From assembly GCA_036257895.1 (NCBI GenBank), contig DATAES010000110.1, forward strand, positions 1-13,164: DNA of 13,164 bases. The letters are read 5' to 3'. Below, one piece after another: positions 6,016 to 13,164 of the stretch (position 1 is its first letter; every line of letters begins with the position of its first letter). A program made the position numbers and the translations under genes. This DNA is from DATAES01 sp036257895. GTDB taxonomy: Bacteria; Actinomycetota; Acidimicrobiia; Acidimicrobiales; JACDCH01. The notes beneath the pieces were generated by a model, which was not told the origin of the DNA, did not search any database, and was given only the letters and a program-made list of their open reading frames with translations.

Positions 6016-8262
6016 TGAGAAGTACTGACGCAAGCCGTACGACGACAACACGATCACGAACAGCGTGATCATCATCGCGACGAGCACGATCCGGGCACGC
6101 GTGAGCGGCCGAGCCACGATCGTCAGCACCCACATCGCGACACCGAAGAGGACGAGCGTGGCCACCGTGCGGCTCTCCTCGAGGCTCAACCCCTCCTGAC
6201 GCGCCATCTCGAATCCGGCGAAGGTCGCTCCCGCGGCAACGAACCCCGCGGGCAAAGCGGTTCCCAGTACGCGGCTCAGGAACCGCGGTTCGACTCGACG
6301 CTCGCTGGGCGACAACGCGAGGACGAAGGCGGGAATGCCGATCGTCAAGGAGCTCACCAGCGTGAGATGGCGTGCGAAGAACGGGAATGGCCGCTGCGCT
6401 ACACCGACTGCGATCGCCAGCAGGCACGCGTACACGGTCTTCGTGACGAACAACTTCGCGACCTGCTCGATGTTGCCGATGACCCGCCGTCCTTCAGCGA
6501 CGACCGCGGGGAGACCGGCGAACCGGGAGTCGAGGAGCACCACCTGGGCCGCGCTTCGTGCCGCCGACGACCCCGAGCCCATCGCGACACCGAGATCCGC
6601 TTGCTTCAAGGCCAGCACGTCGTTGACGCCGTCGCCGATCATCGCCACGGTGTGTCCGTGCTGTTGCAACGAAGCGATGATTGCGAGCTTCTCGTCCGGG
6701 CCGACCCGGCCGAACACGTTGGTCTCGTGGGCCATGTTGGCGTACCCGCCGGGGTCGCCATCTGGGAGGTCACGCGCGTTCATCGGGTGATCGGAGCCTT
6801 CGATTCCCACTGCTTCGGCAACGGCGGCGACCGTCGTCGGCTCGTCCCCGGAGAGCACCTTCAACGTGACGCCCTGCCCCGAGAACCACGACGCCGTGGA
6901 CATGACGTCGCCTCGCACCTGCTCGCCCAGCGCGACGACGGCTACCGGTTGGAAGATCCCGTCCGGGCGCTGCTCGGCGCTGGCCGCCGGATACCAGCCG
7001 AACAGGAGGACCCGGTGCCCCACCGAGACGTGCTCGCTGATCCGTTGCCTGGCGAACTCGACCACCGGCCGATACGACGGCGCGACCCAGTCGAGCAGCA
7101 CGTCCGGCGCGCCGAGTGCCCAGCCGCCTTCACCCACGCCGATGGCCGACCAACGTTGTGCGGATGAGAACGCGATCCGCCAGGTGACCGGCCACGGCCG
7201 GCCCGGCCGCGAACCAGTGATGGCGAGCAGACTGGCGTTCGGATCGGGATCACTCGCCGCGAAGCCCGCCAGCACGTCGTCGACGTCGACTCCTTCGCGC
7301 AATGGTTCGATCGCCACGAGCTCAGGCGTGCCGTCCGTCAGCGTGCCGGTCTTGTCGACGCACAGCACGTCGACCCGGGCGAGACCTTCGAGTGCGCCGA
7401 GCTCACCGACGAGCACGCGCTTGCGACCGAGGCGGATGATCCCGACGGCGAGCGCGGTGCTCAACAGCAGCACGAGGCCTTCGGGCACCATGTTCACGAC
7501 GCCCGCGACGGACACTCGTAACGCCTCGGCCAGATCGCTCGCTAAGGCCAGCTGACTGATCAACAGCAGGACCGCGGTGGGGACGAGCACCCAGGTGACG
7601 CCGCGCAGGATCACGTCCACTCCGGAGCGCAACTCGGACTTCGCGAGCACGAACCGCCGCCCCTCAGCGGCCAGTCGCCGGCCGTAGGAGGCTTCTCCGA
7701 CGACTTCGGCGAGCTGCCGCCCACTACCCGCAACGACCCACGACCCCGAGAGCACCGTGCTGCCCTTGACCTTGGCGACCGGCTCCGACTCACCCGTGAG
7801 CAACGACTCGTCGACCTCGAGGTCGTCGCTCGCCAACACCACGCCGTCGACCACGATCTGATCACCGCGGCCGAGCCCGACGACGTCACCTTCCACGACT
7901 TCGCGCGACGGCACCTCGCGCGCGCCCTCCGCTCGTACCACGGTCGCGGTGGCACCGCCGATGACGACCAGCCGGTCGAGCGTGCGCTTCGCACGGACTT
8001 CTTGGACGATCCCGACCATCGTGTTGAGCACGAGGATGATGCCGAACAGCGCGTCCTGCGGCGGACCGACGATCAGGATCACGATCAGCAACGAGCCGAG
8101 CAACGCGTTGAACCGCGTGAGGACGTTGGCGCGCACGATCTCGGAAACCGGACGGCTCGTCTGGTCGGTGACCGTGTTGGCACGACCCGCGGCAACGCGG
8201 GCCTGGGCCTCTGCCTCGGTCAGCGGCGCGACACCCTCCGAGGTCACGGCCGGCGTCGTCAT
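5890..8262 (-). CDS. ctpE: Cation-translocating P-type ATPase, CtpE-like
   Basis: The product has 790 residues, close to mycobacterial CtpE (about 797). The actuator loop is DESLLTGES (156-159). Membrane helix 4 carries NMVPEGL (N257-L263), and the phosphorylation site is DKTGT (D303). The nucleotide-binding domain has a LGAPD string (around 383-387), and the hinge motif is MIGDGVND (D544, D548). Further C-terminal helices start at about 600. A PEGL in helix 4 is shared with P2-type calcium pumps. Mycobacterial CtpE has been reported to take part in Ca2+ uptake, so calcium or another divalent cation is the likely substrate (inference). The ATG at 8262 has no Shine-Dalgarno and lies only 23 bp from the divergent dehydrogenase start. 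The 3' end overlaps DedA in antisense but encodes a credible last helix (about 755-775). Confidence 0.92.
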   Translation of the reverse strand: MTTPAVTSEGVAPLTEAEAQARVAAGRANTVTDQTSRPVSEIVRANVLTRFNALLGSLLIVILIVGPPQDALFGIILVLNTMVGIVQEVRAKRTLDRLVVIGGATATVVRAEGAREVPSREVVEGDVVGLGRGDQIVVDGVVLASDDLEVDESLLTGESEPVAKVKGSTVLSGSWVVAGSGRQLAEVVGEASYGRRLAAEGRRFVLAKSELRSGVDVILRGVTWVLVPTAVLLLISQLALASDLAEALRVSVAGVVNMVPEGLVLLLSTALAVGIIRLGRKRVLVGELGALEGLARVDVLCVDKTGTLTDGTPELVAIEPLREGVDVDDVLAGFAASDPDPNASLLAITGSRPGRPWPVTWRIAFSSAQRWSAIGVGEGGWALGAPDVLLDWVAPSYRPVVEFARQRISEHVSVGHRVLLFGWYPAASAEQRPDGIFQPVAVVALGEQVRGDVMSTASWFSGQGVTLKVLSGDEPTTVAAVAEAVGIEGSDHPMNARDLPDGDPGGYANMAHETNVFGRVGPDEKLAIIASLQQHGHTVAMIGDGVNDVLALKQADLGVAMGSGSSAARSAAQVVLLDSRFAGLPAVVAEGRRVIGNIEQVAKLFVTKTVYACLLAIAVGVAQRPFPFFARHLTLVSSLTIGIPAFVLALSPSERRVEPRFLSRVLGTALPAGFVAAGATFAGFEMARQEGLSLEESRTVATLVLFGVAMWVLTIVARPLTRARIVLVAMMITLFVIVLSSYGLRQYFSLDLPRLVVCMAVIGIIAVAGALLEIGSRVSNWILVWWRSRH

Positions 8263-8285
8263 GACTGCATCGTCGCGCCGGTGCG

Positions 8286-9302
8286 ATGATCGGCGCCGTG
8301 CTTGCCTGGTGGGTCGAACACCCCGGACCCATCGACACCGCGCCCCTTCGATCCGGCGAGCGGCCTGACCCGGCGCCCGGGGCCGGCGAAGTTCTCGTCC
8401 GAGTAGCGGCGTGCGGGGTGTGCCGCACGGACCTCCACCTCGCCGAGGGTGACCTCACACCACATCGGCCCCGCACCGTGCCAGGCCACGAAGCTGTCGG
8501 CCAAGTGATTGCGCAAGGCCGTGGTGCGACCCGGTTTGCCCTCGGTGATCGGATCGGCATCGCGTGGCTCCGCTCGACCTGCGGGCAGTGCGCCTTCTGC
8601 CTCAGCGATCGCGAGAACCTCTGCCTGTCACCGGCGTTCACCGGCTGGGACGCCGACGGCGGCTACGCCGAACTCGCAGTCGTTCCCGAGGACTACGCCT
8701 ACGCCATCCCCGAATCGTTCACCGACCTCGAGGCCGCACCGCTGCTGTGCGCCGGCATCATCGGCTACCGGGCCCTCCGCCGCAGTGCATTGCCGCGGCA
8801 GGGACGACTCGGGATCTACGGCTTCGGAGCCTCGGCGCATCTCGCCGTGCAGGTCGCGTTGCACGAGGGCGCGACCGTGCACGTCATGACCCGGGCCGCT
8901 GACGCGCGGTCCCTCGCCCGCGAACTGGGCGCCGCGTCAGTGCAAGGGGCCACCGACGAGCCGCCCGAAAAGCTCGACTCGGCGATCCTGTTCGCTCCGG
9001 CCGGCGACCTGGTTCCGGTGGCGATGGCCGCGCTCGACCGGGGCGGGACGCTTGCGGTCGCCGGCATCCACCTGACCGACATCCCGTCGCTCCAGTATCA
9101 AACGCATCTGTTCGAGGAGCGACAGTTGCGCAGCGTCACCGCGAACACCCGCCGCGACGGCGAGGAACTGCTCGCCCTCGCCGCAGAGATTCCGATCCGA
9201 CCCACCGTCGTGCCGTACCCGCTGGAGCAGGCCGACCAAGCGCTCACCGACCTCGCCCACGACAAGCTGACCGGAGCCGCGGTGCTCGTTCCGTCGAGCT
9301 GA
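8286..9302 (+). CDS. Zinc-dependent alcohol dehydrogenase (MDR superfamily, AdhA-like)
   Basis: This 338-residue medium-chain dehydrogenase has catalytic zinc ligands C43 (CGVCRTDLH), H68-E69 (PGHE) and C155 (LLCAG). The structural-zinc set is complete: C99, C102, C105 and C113 (CGQCAFC...NLC). The Rossmann loop is YGFGASAH (178-185). Strand 2 ends VMTR (T202, R203) without an acidic residue, which suggests a preference for NADP(H) (inference). The family oxidises alcohols or reduces aldehydes, but the substrate is not readable here. The CAGIIGYRAL segment resembles the mycobacterial AdhA-type subgroup. ATG 8286 was taken as the start, and GTG 8298 is an alternative. It is divergent from the P-type ATPase and 11 bp upstream of the GDT1 gene, with which it may be cotranscribed. 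Confidence 0.92.
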   Translation: MIGAVLAWWVEHPGPIDTAPLRSGERPDPAPGAGEVLVRVAACGVCRTDLHLAEGDLTPHRPRTVPGHEAVGQVIAQGRGATRFALGDRIGIAWLRSTCGQCAFCLSDRENLCLSPAFTGWDADGGYAELAVVPEDYAYAIPESFTDLEAAPLLCAGIIGYRALRRSALPRQGRLGIYGFGASAHLAVQVALHEGATVHVMTRAADARSLARELGAASVQGATDEPPEKLDSAILFAPAGDLVPVAMAALDRGGTLAVAGIHLTDIPSLQYQTHLFEERQLRSVTANTRRDGEELLALAAEIPIRPTVVPYPLEQADQALTDLAHDKLTGAAVLVPSS

Positions 9303-9313
9303 TGTAGCCCGTA

Positions 9314-9883
9314 ATGCACGCGCTTCTCTTGAGCTTCGGGGTCATCTTCGTGGCGGAGCTCGGCGACAAGAGCCAGCTCATGGCGCTCTCGTTCGCGGCG
9401 CGCTATCGAGCGTTGCCGATTCTCATCGGCATCACGATCGCTACCGCGTTCGTTCACGCGATCTCGGTGATCATCGGCGCGGTGGTCGGTGCCGCGCTTC
9501 CTACGAGGGCCCTCGCGGTAATCGCCGGTCTCGCCTTCTTCGTCTTCGCGGCGTGGTCGCTGCGAGGCGACACGCTCGGAGAAGACGAGGCGAGCCGCGT
9601 CCGGCGCACCGACCGCTCCGCTGTCGTCGCCGCGTCGGTCGCGTTCTTCCTCGCCGAGCTCGGCGACAAGACCATGCTGGCGACCATCACGCTCGCGACA
9701 AGCGAGAATCTGCTCGCCGTGTGGGCCGGTTCGACCCTCGGGATGGTGACAGCCGACGCGCTCGCGATCCTGTTGGGTCAGCAGATGGGTGCGCGGCTTC
9801 CCGAGCGAGTGATTCGGATCGGCGCGTTCATCGCGTTCGTCGTGTTCGGCGTGCTCCTCGTGGTCGAGGGGATCCGCGGCTAA
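9314..9883 (+). CDS. TMEM165/GDT1 (UPF0016) family cation transporter
   Basis: This 189-residue protein has about six membrane helices in two homologous halves. Each half opens with the family signature: ELGDKS at E15-S20 and ELGDKT at E115-T120, exactly 100 residues apart. A short charged loop (about 85-101) separates the halves. Members exchange Mn2+ or Ca2+ for protons, and bacterial MneA-type members export manganese. The acidic signature residues are all present, so the protein should be competent for transport. The ATG at 9314 lies 11 bp after the dehydrogenase stop. Its TAA overlaps the convergent membrane-anchored gene by 4 bp (CTAA). The metal transported is not determinable from the sequence. 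Confidence 0.92.
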   Translation: MHALLLSFGVIFVAELGDKSQLMALSFAARYRALPILIGITIATAFVHAISVIIGAVVGAALPTRALAVIAGLAFFVFAAWSLRGDTLGEDEASRVRRTDRSAVVAASVAFFLAELGDKTMLATITLATSENLLAVWAGSTLGMVTADALAILLGQQMGARLPERVIRIGAFIAFVVFGVLLVVEGIRG

Positions 9884-10317
9884 CGAAGCCCGAACGTGGC
9901 CTCGATCTGGGTCGCGAGCGCGTCAACGCCAGCCGCGAATGCGGGCGACTCGGGATCAGGCTGTCGCTCGAGCGCGTCGAGCGCGTCGAGCAACTGCTTG
10001 GGCGCGGCGGCGTCGAGCCACGGTGCATCGGCGAACTCCGCCTGAAGCTCGTCGCGCGTTCGACTGAGCACGAGCGTCGTCCCACCATCGCCAGCCGTCC
10101 TGTTCGAGGCTGTTCCCGCCTCCTGGTGCAGGGACAGGACGCGCAGTCCGGACGCGGTCTGGCGTGCCTTCTCCTGCACCGAGTGGACACGATCCGTCAC
10201 CGAGGGCTGCGAGGCGCGGCCGGCGATCACGCCGAAGATCAAGCCCACCACGAGCGCAACGACCACAAATCCGATCGTTTTCCGGCGTCGGCGGGAGGCG
10301 GGGACGTAGAGGGCCAC
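9880..10317 (-). CDS. Unrecognised small membrane-anchored protein, third gene of the FTR1 operon
   Basis: This 145-residue protein has a short basic N-terminus (ASRRRRKT), one membrane helix (about residues 14-34) and a roughly 110-residue hydrophilic domain. That domain is largely predicted helix: QEKARQTASGLRVLSLHQE at about 48-66, then RTRDELQAEF and LLDALDALERQ. By the positive-inside rule the soluble part would be outside the cell. I recognise no family. The GTG at 10317 was chosen because it lies 4 bp after the hydantoinase-like stop and is preceded, at 7 nt, by GGAAGAGAG (10333-10325, minus strand). The frame stays open to 10437, but that part is shadow of the upstream gene. It probably serves the same process as the FTR1 and HyuA-like genes above it. 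The role is unknown. Confidence 0.75.
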   Translation of the reverse strand: MALYVPASRRRRKTIGFVVVALVVGLIFGVIAGRASQPSVTDRVHSVQEKARQTASGLRVLSLHQEAGTASNRTAGDGGTTLVLSRTRDELQAEFADAPWLDAAAPKQLLDALDALERQPDPESPAFAAGVDALATQIEATFGLR

Positions 10318-10321
10318 GGGG

Positions 10322-12403
10322 TCACTCTCTTCCGATGATGACGACGGTCGTGTCGATGGACCCGCGGCCGACTGTCTGCATGGTCTCGAAGACATCTCGA
10401 GCGTCCGGCTGTGGGAGCTGGAGGAAGCGACTGCCACTGATCACCCACGCGTCGGCGACGATGGAAACCGGACCGACCCGCCGGATGTTGTCGTCGAGCG
10501 CGGCTGAGATCGTCGACTCGGCGTCGTGTGGATCGGCGCTCGGCAACCGAAGGACGACACCGTCGACCTCGACGGTGACGTCGCCGTAGCGGTCGAGTGC
10601 GAGGACGCGCCGTCGCCGGCCGTCCGTCGTCGCGATCCAGTACTGCCCGATCGGTTGGGGGTTCTCGTAGCCGTGGGCGCGCGCCGTCTCGTCGACTTCC
10701 GCTTCCGTCGCCGGCTGGCGGCCAGGGACGGCGCCAGAGCTCAACCCCACCGCACCCGCGACGATGACGCGCACCGCACTGCGCTCGGGATGCTGTTCGA
10801 CCCGGACGTCGAGGCTCGATGCCGCCGCTCCAGCGGCCAGCGCTTCGGCCTCGACCTCGGCGACGAGCCGCTCGATGTCGGCTGCAGTGGCACGGTCGAA
10901 CGTGCGCTCGCGCTCGGCGCGCACGAGTGACAGTGCGTCGCCGACCGCGCTGATCACCTCAGCGCGCGGCGGAACGACGATCTCCAGACCCATGGCCGTC
11001 GCGACGGCACGGCCGAGGCCGCCCGCACCTCCACCGACGGCCACGAGCACGGGACGGCTCAGATGATGGTCGTGCATCACCGCAGCGACGAGATCGCCGA
11101 CCGCCTGCGTCGAGGCCTGGAGCATGCGCCGCGCAACCTCCTCGGCGGGCAGCCGAAGTGCTCGGCCGGCCACCTCGAACGCAGCAATGGCGGCAGCCCG
11201 GTCTCCGCATGCGTAGTCATCCGCGTGCGCGATGTCGAGCGCGTTCGCGGCGCAGGTGTTCGTGATGGCGACGTTGCGGCCGTCGGCCAGCCGAAGGACG
11301 AGGTGGTCATCTGGGTCGCCGGGTCGTGGCGCGATGAGCGCTGCCGTCGCACCGTCGAACTCCGCGGCCTCGAGGAAACACGCGTACGGCAAGCCGGCGA
11401 TGTGCGCCGACCTCGGACCCACGCCATACACCCGGTTGCGCCGGGAACGAAGCATCGAACCCCCGGCGACGCCGAGCACGCGAACGTCGAGGGCACGGAT
11501 CGCGGTCGCGTGGCTGGCGACCTGGACGTACGACAACGCCGGACGGCCATGGCGGATGGCGGCCACGTTCGTGGAAGTCCCTCCGACCTCGACGATCACA
11601 CCGTCGTCGATGCGGTTCGACCGCAGCGCTCCCGCGACCGATGCCGCCGGGCCGGAGTACAAGGTGCGTGCCGGTGCCCGCCGGAATCCCGCGAGGTCGG
11701 TGGCGCCTCCGTCGCCGCGCATGACCATCACGGCGCTGTCCACGCCAGCGCCCGCCACACCCTCACCCACGACTTCGGCGGTACGAATCGCGATCGGCAG
11801 AATCGACGCGTTGAGCGCGGCTGTGACGGCTCGGAGCTCGAGTCCGTACAGCCCGCTCAGCTCGGCGGATGTGGTCACCGGAAGCCCGAGCGATTCCGCG
11901 GCCTCAGCGACAACGTCCTCGTTGGTGACGTCATCGGGCGCGAACGCCTCGGCCACGGCAATCGCTTCAGCACCCTGTCCGCGGAGACGTTCGACGACGC
12001 CGAGAGCTTTCGCCTTGTCCAAGCCGTCGGTGACGTCGAGGAATTCAGGGATCGTCGCGAGCGGTCGACCTTCGCTCAACTCGATGCGGGGTTCGATCGT
12101 ACGCTTGCGCGCCTTGCGCAGGTCGGGTGCGCGTCCCATGCCGATCATGCCGACCCTGGCCACGTCGCCCTCGAGCAACGCGTTCACCGCTTGCGTCGTC
12201 GAATGCGTGACGAGCTCTACGTTTTCGGGACCCACCGCCTTCGCGAGTCGCGCGACCACCTCGACGACACCGGCGGCGACGCCGTGGGCGTCCTCATGTG
12301 TCGTCGGGACGATGGCTTCACCGACAACCATGCCGTTGTGCGCGTCCAACGCGACGGCCTTCGTGAACGTACCGCCGACGTCGACGCCGACTCGGACGGT
12401 CAC
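10322..12403 (-). CDS. Divergent hydantoinase/oxoprolinase A-like (HyuA) ASKHA-fold protein
   Basis: The product has 693 residues. The N-terminus has the phosphate-1 loop VDVGGTFTK (D8-T14), followed by HSTTQAVNALLEG (67-79), DGGATDL (231-237), LYSGPAASVAGAL and the phosphate-2 loop VEVGGTSTNVA (G274-N279). PRAEVISAVGDALSLVRAE (479-497) matches the usual end of the hydantoinase A domain. Family members hydrolyse cyclic amides with ATP, usually with a HyuB subunit, and no HyuB is adjacent here. Odd points: E272/N279 stand where DMGGTSTD is usual, the PGPACYG string is replaced by IAGLPYACF, and the C-terminal 130 residues do not match the usual hydantoinase A C-terminus as I know it. The GTG at 12403 overlaps the FTR1 stop (GTGA). 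The open frame continues to 12937, but that part lies within FTR1. Substrate unknown. Confidence 0.85.
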   Translation of the reverse strand: MTVRVGVDVGGTFTKAVALDAHNGMVVGEAIVPTTHEDAHGVAAGVVEVVARLAKAVGPENVELVTHSTTQAVNALLEGDVARVGMIGMGRAPDLRKARKRTIEPRIELSEGRPLATIPEFLDVTDGLDKAKALGVVERLRGQGAEAIAVAEAFAPDDVTNEDVVAEAAESLGLPVTTSAELSGLYGLELRAVTAALNASILPIAIRTAEVVGEGVAGAGVDSAVMVMRGDGGATDLAGFRRAPARTLYSGPAASVAGALRSNRIDDGVIVEVGGTSTNVAAIRHGRPALSYVQVASHATAIRALDVRVLGVAGGSMLRSRRNRVYGVGPRSAHIAGLPYACFLEAAEFDGATAALIAPRPGDPDDHLVLRLADGRNVAITNTCAANALDIAHADDYACGDRAAAIAAFEVAGRALRLPAEEVARRMLQASTQAVGDLVAAVMHDHHLSRPVLVAVGGGAGGLGRAVATAMGLEIVVPPRAEVISAVGDALSLVRAERERTFDRATAADIERLVAEVEAEALAAGAAASSLDVRVEQHPERSAVRVIVAGAVGLSSGAVPGRQPATEAEVDETARAHGYENPQPIGQYWIATTDGRRRRVLALDRYGDVTVEVDGVVLRLPSADPHDAESTISAALDDNIRRVGPVSIVADAWVISGSRFLQLPQPDARDVFETMQTVGRGSIDTTVVIIGRE

Positions 12404-13164
12404 CTGACGGCTGGCGCGACTGCGGGCGACGTGCTCCTGCGCAGGCGAGGACGAAGCACGAACACGTACGCGGCACCGAAGACGTACACGGCCGTGAGAA
12501 CTGCTTGCGCGGTGATCGTCTCGCGGCTCGGCCAGTAGCCCAGCGACTGAGACAAGAAGATGGGAGCACGCGGCCAGTTGGGCCAGCGGTGCAGCGCGAC
12601 CACGTCGGCTTCTTGCAGCGACCTCACCGCGTTGCCGAGGAACGCGATGGAAGTCGCCATGAGCAGCACGACCGCAGCCGACAGGAAGGCTTTGACAGGC
12701 ACCCGGCGCCCGAGGCGGAAGATCATCCACGACACCGCGGCAAGGGCGAGCACGCCGACACCCAAGCCGGCCACGATCCACACGCCGAGGCCGGGGCCGA
12801 ACGAAAGCAGCGCTTGGTAGAACAGCGCGGTCTCGAAACCCTCGCGGTACACGGCAGTGAAACCGACGAGCATGAGCGCGGCAGTAGACCCGATGGACAC
12901 CGCACTCCAGACCCGAGCACGGAGGAACTCGAGCCATCGCTTCTGCTCGAGCCGCGCGACCAGCCAGAACGAGACGTAGAACAGCACGACGACTGCGATG
13001 AGCGCCGTGATCGCCTCGAGCACCTCACGACCGACGGGGAGCGCGGCCAGCACCGTGCGCAGGACGAAAAAGGTCACGACTGTCGCGACGGCCGCCGCCG
13101 CCATCCCCATGAGGATTGGCCGCCGGTACTGATTGGCCTTGGCTGCCTCGAGGTAGCCGAGAAG
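12400..13164 (-). CDS. FTR1 family iron permease (partial, 5' end outside window)
   Basis: The frame is open to the window edge, giving the last 254 residues. The fragment has several membrane helices and the ion-binding REGFE motif (R107-E111 of the fragment, as YREGFETALFYQAL). An upstream REVLEAITALIAVVVLFYVSFW segment, also typical of the family, is present. The first REGLE-type motif near the N-terminus would lie beyond the edge. A conserved C-terminal ETITAQ precedes the last helix. FTR1/EfeU permeases move iron across the cytoplasmic membrane, often with an oxidase partner, and no such partner is visible here. The ATG at 13110 is internal, because 18 more in-frame codons before it read like FTR1 (GYLEAAKANQYRRP). 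The gene overlaps the HyuA-like gene by 4 bp and probably leads the operon. Confidence 0.9.
   Translation of the reverse strand, partial: LLGYLEAAKANQYRRPILMGMAAAAVATVVTFFVLRTVLAALPVGREVLEAITALIAVVVLFYVSFWLVARLEQKRWLEFLRARVWSAVSIGSTAALMLVGFTAVYREGFETALFYQALLSFGPGLGVWIVAGLGVGVLALAAVSWMIFRLGRRVPVKAFLSAAVVLLMATSIAFLGNAVRSLQEADVVALHRWPNWPRAPIFLSQSLGYWPSRETITAQAVLTAVYVFGAAYVFVLRPRLRRSTSPAVAPAVR

Noticed and set aside
12404..12937. N-terminal extension of the HyuA-like frame by 178 codons.
   Set aside because: It lies inside FTR1 in another frame and is arginine-rich without motifs. The GTG at 12403 directly precedes the DVGGTFTK loop.

Overview
The window is a GC-rich, gene-dense bacterial segment with GTG starts, four-base ATGA/GTGA gene overlaps and mostly weak or absent Shine-Dalgarno sites. 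This, plus the gene order of the left third, points to an actinobacterium. An Acidimicrobiia-like lineage is a guess. No rRNA, tRNA, CRISPR array or insertion sequence was seen. It looks like chromosomal backbone.

Left part (1-4051): the 3' end of a DEAD/DEAH-box helicase (MrfA-like, C-terminal cysteine cluster) meets a convergent, tightly coupled Tad/Flp-type secretion operon on the minus strand. Its order is ssd/cpaE-like ATPase, tadA, tadB, tadC, a tiny Flp/DUF4244 prepilin and a TadE pseudopilin. This is the actinobacterial 'helicase/secretion neighborhood', corresponding to roughly Rv3649-Rv3661 in Mycobacterium tuberculosis. The second TadE-like gene of that locus is absent, and no prepilin peptidase is in the window.

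Centre-left (4052-5262): a divergent promoter region with a 13-bp tandem duplication separates the Tad operon from a HAD-IB phosphatase-like gene, the usual partner. The HAD frame continues about 80 residues past its membrane anchor. That tail runs antisense over a 24-residue membrane micro-ORF that appears to have its own -10 box at leaderless spacing.

Centre (5263-9883): a DedA/VTT membrane protein overlaps, tail to tail, a CtpE-like P-type ATPase. A zinc alcohol dehydrogenase diverges from the ATPase across only 23 bp and is followed by a GDT1/UPF0016 cation transporter.

Right part (9880-13164): a minus-strand operon of an FTR1 iron permease (5' end beyond the window), an atypical hydantoinase/oxoprolinase A-like ASKHA protein and an unrecognised small membrane-anchored protein. 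The FTR1-HyuA-like-anchored protein set is the best candidate here for an undescribed functional module. Three predicted cation transporters (CtpE-like, GDT1, FTR1) lie within about 7 kb.
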